Assembly (NCBI GenBank): GCA_002483105.1
Contig: DLHG01000009.1
Span: 201,598 to 265,597, forward strand
Length of the DNA: 64,000 bases
Direction of reading: 5' to 3'
Origin: Bacteroidetes bacterium UBA7674
Lineage (GTDB): Bacteria; Bacteroidota; Bacteroidia; Chitinophagales; Chitinophagaceae
Positions 16,157-24,282 of this stretch are shown here, piece by piece; position 1 is the stretch's first letter; every line of letters begins with the position of its first letter. The translations under genes and the position numbers were made by a program. The notes beneath the pieces were generated by a model. The model had not been told where the DNA came from. It saw only the letters and a program-made list of their open reading frames with translations, and made no database searches.

Positions 16157-16210
16157 TCTGCAAATTTACTGATTTAAAATATAATGCTTTTATAAGATTT
16201 AGCAAATACC

Positions 16211-16262
16211 ACTGGTTCAAGCATCTGCTTGGACCCGCCATAGCAGAAGTATTTACTTCAGC
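16211..16262 (+). repeat. REP-like two-hairpin element, copy 2
   Basis: A 52-bp element: GGTTCAAGCATCTGCTTGGACC, then GCAGAAGTATTTACTTCAGC. It is very close to copy 3 (42995-43046) and less so to copy 1. Confidence 0.8.
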
Positions 16263-16280
16263 AACCATACTCTCCATATT

Positions 16281-16312
16281 CCCCCTTTAGGGGGGTAGGG
16301 GGCTTACTCGCG
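16281..16312 (+). repeat. C-rich hairpin/GCGAGT element (short copy)
   Basis: CCCCCTTTAGGGGGGTAGGGGG followed by CTTACTCGCG, directly after REP-like copy 2 and ending 5 bp before the arginase-fold gene's stop. Confidence 0.6.
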
Positions 16313-16316
16313 TCAG

Positions 16317-17450
16317 TTACATCAACCTTTCCTGCTCCCTCAGCCACCTTTCCGGTATCTCATCGCTGCTGGCCAGTACATAGTCGTTGTAAGAGCACGG
16401 TACATAGCTTTGGTTAGGCAGGCGCATCCACCAACGGTTGGTACGCTTGCTCTTCAGGAACACTGTATCATTATCCGTAAAGGAAACATGGAAGACCACA
16501 AATTCCTCCTGGTCGGTGATACGCGCCTCAGCTTTACGCACCAGGTAGCCATCTATAAAGTACCAAACCATCTGGCTGATGAGCCTGGCGGTCATATCAT
16601 TTACATCGTCCTCTTTTTTATAACCATATATACCAAAAGAAGACAGCAAGCCGCTCATACCTGCATAGCGGGTAAGCATACAAGCTTCATCTCCTGTAAA
16701 ACCGTTCGGCGAACCGTTGACGTTCATCGGCGCATCACTGTGCTTCACACAATTCAGGTCGAAGCTGAACAGGTGGCTGTTACGTAGCACCGGCTCCATA
16801 TCTTCCATCTGCTCGCGGGCTTTGCCCAGCCTGAAGAAGTCGAAACGTAGTTTATCCAGTGTTTCAACCATGCGTGGGTGTGCATAGTAGCTCTGGAAGC
16901 CTATATGGTTGTAGTGCGATACAAAGTTGGGTTGGCTGGTGATCATATCCATCAGGAAGCTACGGGAGGTGATAGCCTCGCTTTCATCAAGGTCTATCAG
17001 CATGTCTGCTACCGATACATTGATCATCTCTTCTTCCTTGCGGAATGGTTCGTACTGCTGAAGCGTCAGGTCGTGAGATCCGCCCAACACTATCACTGTC
17101 TTGCCTGCAGCATGTAGTTCGGTCAGCACGGTGCGCAAGGCAGCCCTGCTGTCATCTACGGTAGCTCCGTGACGGACATTCCCCGCATCTGCTATTTTAA
17201 TACCTGTATGCCAGTTGTATAATTTATAAAGTTGTTCCCTTACTGCGTCCGGTCCTTCATTGGTCAGCTCAGAATCTTCTTCACCTCTCCATTCCCCGCA
17301 GCCTACCAGCACGATGTCGGCATCTTCCCAGTCAAAATTGTCATTGACGAAGCAGCGAACATTAGCGCCCCATTGCAGTGGCTCATATGTTCCCTGTTCT
17401 TTCGTTTCTATAAAATGTACATCGTCAAAAAATGGCCTTAAGTCCTGCAT
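16317..17450 (-). CDS. arginase-fold family protein with incomplete metal site
   Basis: A 377-residue protein of the arginase/agmatinase/formimidoylglutamase superfamily. GGSHD (H126), DMLID (D149, D153) and SFDLN (D231, N233) line up with the canonical GGxH, DAHxD and SxDxD motifs. Two of the six usual manganese ligands are therefore changed: the His of DAHxD is Leu151, and the second Asp of SxDxD is Asn233. Classical two-manganese ureohydrolase activity is doubtful. It may hold one metal, have another activity or be a pseudoenzyme. An N-terminal extension of about 110 residues precedes the first motif. Homologues in Bacteroidota are usually labelled formimidoylglutamase, but no hut genes are nearby. 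Confidence 0.75.
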   Translation of the reverse strand: MQDLRPFFDDVHFIETKEQGTYEPLQWGANVRCFVNDNFDWEDADIVLVGCGEWRGEEDSELTNEGPDAVREQLYKLYNWHTGIKIADAGNVRHGATVDDSRAALRTVLTELHAAGKTVIVLGGSHDLTLQQYEPFRKEEEMINVSVADMLIDLDESEAITSRSFLMDMITSQPNFVSHYNHIGFQSYYAHPRMVETLDKLRFDFFRLGKAREQMEDMEPVLRNSHLFSFDLNCVKHSDAPMNVNGSPNGFTGDEACMLTRYAGMSGLLSSFGIYGYKKEDDVNDMTARLISQMVWYFIDGYLVRKAEARITDQEEFVVFHVSFTDNDTVFLKSKRTNRWWMRLPNQSYVPCSYNDYVLASSDEIPERWLREQERLM

Positions 17451-17620
17451 TTGGGGGTATGGGGTATTTATTGGGGCGAATGTACAAATTTTGTCATTTT
17501 TCCGGCTTTTAAAATATACCCATTTATCTCATCATAGCAAAGGCATTGCAACCCGATCCTTATCAAAGTTAAAAAAGGTGAATGCGACAATATAAAAGCC
17601 CAAATGCTGGCTGTTTTTTA

Positions 17621-17628
17621 TATTTTTG
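17621..17628 (+). promoter_or_regulatory. -7-like promoter motif of ftsX
   Basis: TATTTTTG, 16 bp before the ftsX ATG. Confidence 0.4.
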
Positions 17629-17644
17629 AGCGTTAAGAAGAATT

Positions 17645-18502
17645 ATGGCGATCAGTAAAAAAGCGAAACCTTCATATTTCTATGCTATCCTCGGCGTATC
17701 GCTCGTGCTATTCCTTTTAGGGGTACTGGGTTGGTTGGTCATCAATGGCCGCTCCCTTACACGCGCTTTCAAAGAAGATGTAGAGGTATCTGTAGATTTT
17801 CATGATAATGTGAAAGATGAGCACGTACAAAAAGTGAAGGCAATTCTTGATGCCCAGCCCTTTACCCGTGAGATAAGGATCATTACTAAAGAAGAAGCTA
17901 TCAAGGAACAAAGTGACATAGAAGGCCAGAACATTGTGGACTTCCTCGGTTACAATCCCCTGTTCACTTCTGTAGCCATGAAGCTGAACGCGAACTATGT
18001 AAACCCCGACAGCCTGCAGAAGATCAAGAAGTTCATCATGCAGAGCAATGTTGTGCGCGATGTTACTTACCCTACCGTAGTGGTAGATCAGATGAATCAT
18101 AATTTCAGACGTATCAGTATTATCCTCGCAGCAATATCATTATTGCTCTTCGCAATAGTGGTGATATTGATAGATAACACCGTGCGCCTGGCTATGTTCA
18201 GTAACCGCTTCCTGATAAAGACCATGCAGATGGTAGGTGCTACACGTAATTTTATCACGCGTCCGTTCGACAAGCGTGCGGTTATTAATGGCCTCATCAG
18301 TGGTGTGATAGCAGTAATAGGTTTGTGGCTTGTAATATCCGTAGCGCAAAACTATCTCCCTGCTATCAGGGTACTGAATGATGTGGGTATGCTTATATTG
18401 CTCATGACGATCATGATCGTGCTGGGTATATTGATATCAGTAGCAAGTACACACAGATCTGTAGTGAAGTATCTTAAAATGCACGTAGACGACCTTTATT
18501 AA
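17645..18502 (+). CDS. ftsX: cell division protein FtsX, permease-like
   Basis: A 285-residue inner-membrane protein with the FtsX layout: one N-terminal membrane helix (about 13-33), an extracytoplasmic domain of about 120 residues with the ECD pattern (VDFHDNVKDEHVQKVKAIL ... KEEAIKEQ), then three more helices (about 155-178, 213-235 and 250-275). FtsX with the ATPase FtsE forms an ABC-type complex that couples the divisome to peptidoglycan hydrolases. ftsE is not in the window; an unlinked ftsE is common in Bacteroidota. The DUF3098 gene follows 29 bp later and is probably cotranscribed. Confidence 0.92.
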   Translation: MAISKKAKPSYFYAILGVSLVLFLLGVLGWLVINGRSLTRAFKEDVEVSVDFHDNVKDEHVQKVKAILDAQPFTREIRIITKEEAIKEQSDIEGQNIVDFLGYNPLFTSVAMKLNANYVNPDSLQKIKKFIMQSNVVRDVTYPTVVVDQMNHNFRRISIILAAISLLLFAIVVILIDNTVRLAMFSNRFLIKTMQMVGATRNFITRPFDKRAVINGLISGVIAVIGLWLVISVAQNYLPAIRVLNDVGMLILLMTIMIVLGILISVASTHRSVVKYLKMHVDDLY

Positions 18503-18531
18503 TTTCTTAATCTTCTTTATATATCAACGTT

Positions 18532-18816
18532 ATGTCAACTTCTAAAGTACCTTCAAAAAATACACAGCCGATAGGCAACCAGTCTTTCCTTTTCGAACGC
18601 AGCAACTATATGTGGATGATAGGTGGTGTGGTACTGATACTTATCGGTTTCGCGCTGATGGCGGGTGGTAAAAGCCCTGATCCGCATAAGTTCAACTATG
18701 AAGAGATCTACAGCTTCCAACGCATCACGCTTGCGCCGATCTTAATCCTTATAGGTTTCGGTATAGAAATTTATGCGATCATGAAGAAGCCTAAAGAGAA
18801 CCACGATACTAACTAG
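18532..18816 (+). CDS. DUF3098 small membrane protein
   Basis: A 94-residue protein with two membrane helices (about 25-45 and 64-84) separated by GGKSPDPHKFNYEEIYSFQRIT. This matches DUF3098, a Bacteroidota family usually encoded directly after ftsX, as here. The linkage implies a role near FtsEX or cell-wall synthesis, but its function is unknown. A strong terminator follows. Confidence 0.88.
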   Translation: MSTSKVPSKNTQPIGNQSFLFERSNYMWMIGGVVLILIGFALMAGGKSPDPHKFNYEEIYSFQRITLAPILILIGFGIEIYAIMKKPKENHDTN

Positions 18817-18850
18817 ATACTCGATCTAAAAGAGCGCTACAATATTAAGA

Positions 18851-18880
18851 TGCCTTCGGTTTTGCCGGAGGCATTTTTTT
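18851..18880 (+). terminator. rho-independent terminator of ftsX-DUF3098
   Basis: TGCCTTCGG TTTTG CCGGAGGCA followed by TTTTTTT, about 35 bp after the DUF3098 stop. Confidence 0.88.
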
Positions 18881-18934
18881 GTTGCCGTTGTTGGTCGCCT
18901 GACCAACAACTTCCCGCGCAGAGAATATGAAAAG

Positions 18935-18964
18935 AAAAGCCCCCCGAAATTATCGGAGGGCTTT
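18935..18964 (-). terminator. rho-independent terminator of the Nif3/zinc-ribbon operon
   Basis: On the minus strand GCCCTCCGATAATTTCGGGGGGC followed by TTTTCTTTTC, about 35 bp after the stop at 18999. Confidence 0.82.
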
Positions 18965-18998
18965 AATATTATTGAGTATCGAAAATCCGGTATCGGGA

Positions 18999-19757
18999 TT
19001 ACGAGCCTAATTTCACTGTTTCGTTCAGGTCGTTGTCAACCAGTACACGTCCGCAGTGTTCGCAAACCAGTATCTTCTTGCGCTGGCGGATTTCGCTCTG
19101 GCGCTGAGGAGGTATCACGTTGAAGCAACCACCACAAGAGTCACGCAGTACAGGCACTACAGCCAGTCCGTTGCGGTAACTGTTACGGATACGGTCGTAT
19201 GCAGAGATCAAACGTGCATCAACTTTTTCTTTCGCTTCTTCTGATCTTTTAGAAAGTTCTTTTTCTTCTTTCTCAGTATCAGCTATGATCTTTTCCAGCT
19301 CAGCTTTCTTAGCAGTCAGTGCTACTTCTACTTCAGCTATTTTCTCTTCAGCTTTTATGCGTTGGTTAGCACGTTCTTTTTGCTCAAAGTTGGCATCCTT
19401 AATGTGCTTCTCGTTCAGCTTCACCTCAAGCTCCTGAAGTTCTATCTCTTTATTGATAGCTTCAAACTCACGGTTGTTCTTTACGTTGTCTTGTTGTTTT
19501 TCGTATTTCTTGATGAGGGCCTGGGCTTCTTTTTTACCTTCAGTTTTTGTATTAATGAAGCTGTTGATGCTGTCTATTTCAGCATCTATATTGCCAAGGC
19601 GCGTTTTCAGTCCTTCGATCTCATCTTCGAGGTCCTTAACCTCCATAGGCAATTCGCCTTTGAGGGTCCTGATCTCATCTATTTTAGAATCGATCTTTTG
19701 TAAGGTGAGAACCGCGACCAGCTTTTCCTCAACTGAAAAGTCTTTTACAGTAGCCAT
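18999..19757 (-). CDS. coiled-coil protein with C4 zinc ribbon (COG1579 type)
   Basis: A 252-residue soluble protein. Residues about 10-180 are heptad-rich coiled coil, and residues about 200-245 hold a C4 zinc ribbon (DSCGGCFNVIPPQR ... LVCEHCGRVLVD). This is the COG1579/zf-RING_7 type, proposed to bind nucleic acid or the translation machinery. It starts 3 bp after the Nif3-like gene ends. The two are neighbours in many bacteria, which suggests a common process not yet pinned down. Length and domain order are normal. Confidence 0.88.
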   Translation of the reverse strand: MATVKDFSVEEKLVAVLTLQKIDSKIDEIRTLKGELPMEVKDLEDEIEGLKTRLGNIDAEIDSINSFINTKTEGKKEAQALIKKYEKQQDNVKNNREFEAINKEIELQELEVKLNEKHIKDANFEQKERANQRIKAEEKIAEVEVALTAKKAELEKIIADTEKEEKELSKRSEEAKEKVDARLISAYDRIRNSYRNGLAVVPVLRDSCGGCFNVIPPQRQSEIRQRKKILVCEHCGRVLVDNDLNETVKLGS

Positions 19758-19760
19758 ATA

Positions 19761-20861
19761 TTAATTAAAATATTTTACGGGATTAGTTGATAAACCTGAT
19801 AAAAGGAAGGCAAAATTAGGGAATTTTTCCGTAAGAATATCGAGAAATAATTCAACTGTATATTGTTCGCTCTCGTAGTGCCCTATATCGGCTATCACTA
19901 TCCGGTTTTCAGCATCGAAGAACTGGTGATACTTAAAGTCGGAGGTGATGAACACATCAGCTTGCACCTTAATGGCATCCTTCAGGAGAAAACTACCCGA
20001 TCCACCACAAATTGCTACTTTTTGCACCTTTTTGCCGCTTAATTGGGTGTATTTGATACAATTTGCCTTCATTTTGTCCTTAATATGGGCTAAAAAGGCC
20101 ATTTCGTCCATGGGCTCGGGTAGTACACCTACCATGCCGGCCCCCATTTCTGCATTCGGGTTCAGTAGCGGAACTAATTCATAAGCCACTTCTTCATATA
20201 TATGGGCTTCTTTCATGGCTTTTACTACTGTCCATTCATTATGCCTGTGAACCAGAACTTCGATTTTCACCTCCTCATTGGTCTCTCTCGGTCCGCCCGC
20301 TTGCCCCACTGCAGGGTTTGCATTTTCATTAGGTCGGAAAGTTCCCGTACCTGTCGCGCTGAAGCTGCATTCCTCGTAATTGCCTATTTCTCCCGCACCG
20401 GCAGCAAACATGGCCTCCCGTACTTTATCAGCAACACCGGGAGGAGCATAAGTATATAATTTACGAAGCGTATCACTCATCGGGTTGAGGATGCGGGTTT
20501 TTACCAGGCCCAGCTTCTCAGCTATTTTGGCATTTACACCTGCCCGCATATTGTCCAGGTTGGTATGGCAGGCGTATATATTAATGTCGTTCTTTATCGC
20601 CATCTGCACTACGCGCTGTACAAAGTTGCCACCTGTCAGCCGCTTCAGCCCTGAAAATATTATGGGATGGTGGGCAACGATCATATTGCAACCCCTGTCC
20701 ATTGCCTCCTTCACTATCTCCTCGGTCACATCCAGCGTCAGCAGGCAACCTTTTACATCGGCGTTCATATCACCTACCTGCAGGCCGCTGTTGTCGTAAC
20801 TCTCCTGGTACGCGGCCGGGGCAAATGCCTCGATCGCCTGTATTATGTCCCTTACTTTCAT
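19761..20861 (-). CDS. Nif3-like dinuclear metal centre protein
   Basis: A 366-residue protein of the NIF3/YqfO family, often called GTP cyclohydrolase I type 2 homologue. The metal ligands are visible: IVAHHPIIFSG (H64, H65), YACHTNLDN, and late in the chain TSDFKYHQF and DIGHYESE. The extra middle domain (about 130-240, including VLVHRHNEWTVVKAMKEAH) is the PII/CutA-like insertion of the YqfO type and explains the length over the 250-residue E. coli form. Members form toroidal hexamers in the cytoplasm; the substrate is unsettled. It is the first gene of a two-gene operon with the zinc-ribbon protein. Confidence 0.9.
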   Translation of the reverse strand: MKVRDIIQAIEAFAPAAYQESYDNSGLQVGDMNADVKGCLLTLDVTEEIVKEAMDRGCNMIVAHHPIIFSGLKRLTGGNFVQRVVQMAIKNDINIYACHTNLDNMRAGVNAKIAEKLGLVKTRILNPMSDTLRKLYTYAPPGVADKVREAMFAAGAGEIGNYEECSFSATGTGTFRPNENANPAVGQAGGPRETNEEVKIEVLVHRHNEWTVVKAMKEAHIYEEVAYELVPLLNPNAEMGAGMVGVLPEPMDEMAFLAHIKDKMKANCIKYTQLSGKKVQKVAICGGSGSFLLKDAIKVQADVFITSDFKYHQFFDAENRIVIADIGHYESEQYTVELFLDILTEKFPNFAFLLSGLSTNPVKYFN

Positions 20862-20988
20862 TGTTCAGAATTTCAGAATGGGAAATTAGTCTATCTCTTT
20901 AAATAAACGATAATCACGCTACCAGTTACTTGTTTTTCGCGAGTATGTTGGGTGGAAACACCCGACAGCACGAGAAGGTGCAGGCTCA

Positions 20989-21519
20989 TTAAATGGGCTT
21001 CAACAGCTCATACACCACATACGGGTCAGCATCTTCAGGCTGTTCTTCTTTAAGCCGGAAGCCATTCTTTTCCATTACACGAATAGAGGCCATGTTCTGA
21101 TGGTGTGTGTATCCTTCAATACGCTTGAAGGCCAGTACATCAAATCCGTATTTCAGGGCTACTTGCAATACCTCGTTCATAAAACCTTTTCCCTGATGGG
21201 CCGGAAATATGCCAAAGCCTATCTCTCCTTTTTCCTCTTCTACGGAAATATTCCAGAAACAGAAGCCGCCCATTATCTTCTCTTCACCTTTGATGCATAC
21301 ACCCCAGAATATTGATTCGTTATTGACAATGTTTTTTTCGATCATTTCTATCCAGGCTCTTGCTTCTTCAATAGACTCACACAGCTTATTATCCACGAAT
21401 TGGTTCATAGACTTATCAGAACGCTGGAAGTATATCTCGTTGTCATCGGCTAAAGTGAGCCGCCTGAGTTCTAAACGTTCGGTTGTTAATTTCGGGAAGG
21501 GTGTGAAATTAATGTTCAT
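20989..21519 (-). CDS. GNAT family N-acetyltransferase (RimJ/RimL type)
   Basis: A 176-residue acetyltransferase. It has the RimJ/L-type start FPKLTTERLELRRLTLADD, the acetyl-CoA loop GIFPAHQGKGFMNEVLQ (Q/RxGxG/A variant), and the C-terminal YTHHQNMASIRVMEKNGFR that is characteristic of the family. The target may be a protein N-terminus or a small amine; the sequence does not say. It stands alone between the Nif3 operon and the repeat-rich gap. Confidence 0.88.
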   Translation of the reverse strand: MNINFTPFPKLTTERLELRRLTLADDNEIYFQRSDKSMNQFVDNKLCESIEEARAWIEMIEKNIVNNESIFWGVCIKGEEKIMGGFCFWNISVEEEKGEIGFGIFPAHQGKGFMNEVLQVALKYGFDVLAFKRIEGYTHHQNMASIRVMEKNGFRLKEEQPEDADPYVVYELLKPI

Positions 21520-21648
21520 GATCTTGTGTATTAAAATGAATAAGGAAATGTAATTGCTTTTGAGAGAAAAGCATTACCCGTGTGGATATCATTTTTATGT
21601 CCCCTTTTTTGAAGTGTTTTTTTTGAAAGGCAAGCCCGGTAAGGGGTA

Positions 21649-21775
21649 ATGTTTTTTTTATGGGCATTTTGTGGGGTTTTTATGTCCGGTTTATGGGCGC
21701 TATGTGTCCGCTCATGTCCCTTTTGTGTACTCATATGTCCGGTTTGTGGGAGTTTTATGTCCATTTTATGTCCGG
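21649..21775. repeat. degenerate ~10-11-bp repeats of TTTATGTCC type
   Basis: Variants of TTTATGTCCGG, TTTATGGGCGC, TTTTGTGTACT, TTTGTGGGAG and TTTTATGTCC follow each other about every 10-11 bp, so the T-tracts recur once per helical turn. The minus strand reads GGACATAAAA repeatedly. Confidence 0.6.
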
Positions 21776-21802
21776 TGATATTTGAAGTAGGTATTTTTCA
21801 GT

Positions 21803-21890
21803 GCAGGCTTGTGCAATGTCTGCGCAGACTTGTGCAGTGTCTATGCAGGCTTGTGCTGTGTGTGTGCGAACTTGTGCATTGTCTGTGCAG
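21803..21890 (+). repeat. 21-bp tandem repeat, four copies
   Basis: Four consecutive 21-bp units start at 21803, 21824, 21845 and 21866, plus the first bases of a fifth. The consensus is about GCAGGCTTGTGCAGTGTCTG plus one base. Units differ at several positions. Each unit contains two TGTGC/TGTCTG half-units, so the internal period is again near 10.5 bp. Confidence 0.8.
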
Positions 21891-22113
21891 CGTAGTGAAG
21901 TTTTGATATCGGTGAAATCGTTACCTGTATTGGATTTCAGGTCGGATAGTGCATATTGTTAATGACAGTAATGAAAGAGCTTTGTTCAACCTTTTAAGAA
22001 CAGAATAAAATTACGAAAATGTAGTGTGAGGATGAGGAAATGATATCCACATTGAATCTGTTACAAGCGGATGTTTTACCGCAATAGAGAATAATATTAA
22101 GTTTACAGAAATA

Positions 22114-22713
22114 ATGTCAGGAATGTCGATTTATAAAATAATGGCTTTGGTATTTTCTACTATCACATTTTACCAGGCTACAGCGCAAAAAGAGAAGACA
22201 GATCCTACTATCACGAAGTCAGGCAATGAATTTTTTGCAAACTTACTCGAGCAAAAGGTAGATACTATCGTCACTTATAATTATCCAGACTACAGGTCTG
22301 AGCCATGGGAGCACGCCTACATATTGTGGAAGAAGGATGGAAAGACAAGTTTGTATATTGACAGGAGTAAAGAGACACAGATATTAAATGAGGAAACGGC
22401 TGCCGGTGTCTGGAGGTTCCTGGATACTAACCTTGCTACCATAAAGAAGGAGAAGGTAAAGCCTTTCAGCGCTATGATAAAAGTGAAGGGCAAGAATGTT
22501 GTCGAAACGATACCCACTATGGATTCTCAATGGTGGAGGTGCTGGATATACCTGAAGGGTGAGACTATTAAGATATCAGAAGGTGAAAGCCACTTTGAGA
22601 AAAAATCTACAGATAGTAATGGAAAGGTAAAGATGAATATCAATTACGAGTATAATATGAAGCTCAAGATGAAGTTGTTTCTGGATATGCTGGATGAAAT
22701 GGTGGATCTGTAG
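22114..22713 (+). CDS. exported protein of unknown function
   Basis: A 199-residue protein with an N-terminal signal peptide (hydrophobic stretch to TAQ, about residue 24). The mature part is a charged, mixed alpha/beta domain with no family I recognise. Notable segments are EPWEHAYILWKKDGKTSLYID, IPTMDSQWWRCWIYLKG and a lysine-rich tail. The start ATG at 22114 could also be the ATG at 22123. It is a single gene, 62 bp before folD, and is probably periplasmic or surface-associated. Confidence 0.7.
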   Translation: MSGMSIYKIMALVFSTITFYQATAQKEKTDPTITKSGNEFFANLLEQKVDTIVTYNYPDYRSEPWEHAYILWKKDGKTSLYIDRSKETQILNEETAAGVWRFLDTNLATIKKEKVKPFSAMIKVKGKNVVETIPTMDSQWWRCWIYLKGETIKISEGESHFEKKSTDSNGKVKMNINYEYNMKLKMKLFLDMLDEMVDL

Positions 22714-22763
22714 AGCGAGGGTTAACATCTCCGGGCCACCTTCAAAGGAGAATATATTATCAT

Positions 22764-22771
22764 TATCTTTG
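22764..22771 (+). promoter_or_regulatory. -7-like promoter motif of folD-queE-uppP
   Basis: TATCTTTG ends only 4 bp before the folD ATG. If used, the transcript would be essentially leaderless. No -33 box is obvious. Confidence 0.35.
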
Positions 22772-22775
22772 CGCC

Positions 22776-23654
22776 ATGCAAATTCTTGACGGCGTTGCTG
22801 TATCAGCACATATCAAAACAGAAATAAAGGAAGAAACCGCTAAGTTGGTCGCCCTGGGGCATAAAAAGCCACACCTGGCTGCAATATTAGTAGGTAACAA
22901 CCCCGCCAGTGAAGCCTATGTAGGCAACAAGGTAAAAACTTGTGATGAGCTGGGTTTTGATTCCACTTTGCTGCGTTTTGAAACGGATATCACCGAAGCG
23001 CAACTGATAGAAGAAATAAAAAAGCTGAATGCTGATGATAACATCGATGGCATATTGGTGCAACTACCATTGCCTAAACACATCTCAGACGATGCAGCTA
23101 TCAATACTATAGACCCTGCTAAAGATGTGGATGGTTTTCATCCCATCACACAAGGTAAAATGGTTTTGGGCCAACCGTCATTCCTGCCGGCAACGCCTTA
23201 TGGCATATTGCTGATGCTGGAACATTACAGGATAGATACGACAGGTATGCACTGCGTGGTAATAGGCCGTAGCAATATAGTGGGTATGCCGATGTCGATA
23301 CTGATGGCGCGCAATGGTAATCCCGGGAACTGTACCGTTACTATCTGCCATTCCAAGACAAAGAACCTGAAAGAAATTTGTTTGCAGGCTGATATAATAG
23401 TAGCAGCTATTGGCCGCCCACGCTATGTAACAGAAGATATGGTAAAGGAGGGCGCTATTGTGATAGATGTTGGTATCAACCGAATAGATGATGCTACTAA
23501 GAAAAGCGGTTCCCGCCTGGTAGGTGATGTGGACTTTGATAATGTAGCGCCTAAGTGCAGTTACATAACTCCTGTACCTAAAGGCGTAGGATTAATGACT
23601 ATCTGCGGATTGATGAAGAATACATTAGAGGCTGCGAAGCAGAGGAGTAAATAA
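22776..23654 (+). CDS. folD: bifunctional methylenetetrahydrofolate dehydrogenase/cyclohydrolase
   Basis: FolD oxidises 5,10-methylene-THF with NADP and hydrolyses the product to 10-formyl-THF in the cytoplasm. The 292 residues show the family signatures: NPASEAYVGNK (catalytic Lys region), ILVQLPLPKHI, DPAKDVDGFHP, the nucleotide loop VIGRSNIVGMP and the end TPVPKGVGLMTICGLM. Length is normal. It is the first gene of a tight cluster with queE (4-bp gap) and uppP (3-bp gap). Confidence 0.95.
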   Translation: MQILDGVAVSAHIKTEIKEETAKLVALGHKKPHLAAILVGNNPASEAYVGNKVKTCDELGFDSTLLRFETDITEAQLIEEIKKLNADDNIDGILVQLPLPKHISDDAAINTIDPAKDVDGFHPITQGKMVLGQPSFLPATPYGILLMLEHYRIDTTGMHCVVIGRSNIVGMPMSILMARNGNPGNCTVTICHSKTKNLKEICLQADIIVAAIGRPRYVTEDMVKEGAIVIDVGINRIDDATKKSGSRLVGDVDFDNVAPKCSYITPVPKGVGLMTICGLMKNTLEAAKQRSK

Positions 23655-23658
23655 TACA

Positions 23659-24279
23659 GTGAGCGATACAACAATAAATACAATTTCATATCCCGTAATG
23701 GAGCATTTCTATACCCTGCAGGGTGAAGGTGCATATAGCGGACAGGCAGCATACTTCATCCGCCTCGGTGGTTGTGATGTAGGCTGTGTATGGTGTGACG
23801 TGAAAGAGAGCTGGGACGTGGATGCGCACCCGCATATGAGTGTAGATGAAATGGTGCGTACAGCATCGGCACACCCCGGTAGGATAGTGGTGATAACAGG
23901 TGGAGAGCCTGCGATGCATGACCTCACTTATCTCTGCGATGCATTGCACGAAGCAGGCTTCAGGGTGCACATAGAAACTTCGGGTTCATCTCCGATGAGG
24001 GGTACATTTGACTGGGTGACTTTATCTCCTAAGAAATTCAAAGCGCCATTACCTGAATGCATGAAGCTGGCGCATGAGTTGAAAATAATCGTTTTCAACA
24101 AGTCGGATTATAAGTGGGCGGAACAACATGCAGCAGAGGTTCCTGAAACCTGTAAGCTATACCTGCAACCCGAGTGGAGCAAGGCCGCTGAAATGACCCC
24201 GGGCATAATAGAATACATTCAGCAACATCCTGAATGGCAATTATCTTTACAGACACACAAATATCTCAACATACCATAA
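23659..24279 (+). CDS. queE: 7-carboxy-7-deazaguanine synthase
   Basis: QueE is the radical SAM enzyme that makes 7-carboxy-7-deazaguanine in queuosine biosynthesis. The 206 residues carry the cluster motif CxxxCxxC (C39, C43, C46 in GGCDVGCVWCD) after HFYTLQGEGAYSG. GGEPAMHD follows (about 83-90), then ETSG and a C-terminal KLYLQPEW element. The start is GTG at 23659, 4 bp after the folD stop. uppP follows after 3 bp, so the three genes are probably cotranscribed. Confidence 0.93.
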   Translation: MSDTTINTISYPVMEHFYTLQGEGAYSGQAAYFIRLGGCDVGCVWCDVKESWDVDAHPHMSVDEMVRTASAHPGRIVVITGGEPAMHDLTYLCDALHEAGFRVHIETSGSSPMRGTFDWVTLSPKKFKAPLPECMKLAHELKIIVFNKSDYKWAEQHAAEVPETCKLYLQPEWSKAAEMTPGIIEYIQQHPEWQLSLQTHKYLNIP

Positions 24280-24282
24280 CGT

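Larger units (their letters stand above)
21520..22113. other. 594-bp gene-poor gap with phased repeats
   Basis: The gap between the acetyltransferase and the exported protein has no convincing gene. About 21,600-21,890 is filled with short degenerate repeats (listed separately). The rest, to 22,113, is ordinary AT-rich spacer that should hold the promoter of the next gene. Short frames on both strands (21531-21764 minus, 21649-21906 plus) are made of the repeats and look non-coding. Confidence 0.6.

Noticed and set aside
21531..21764. 77-residue minus-strand frame and the 85-residue plus-strand frame at 21649-21906
   Set aside because: Both are built from the local 10-11-bp and 21-bp repeats, have odd composition (Cys/Phe-rich or His/Lys-rich) and no start signals; treated as repeat DNA.
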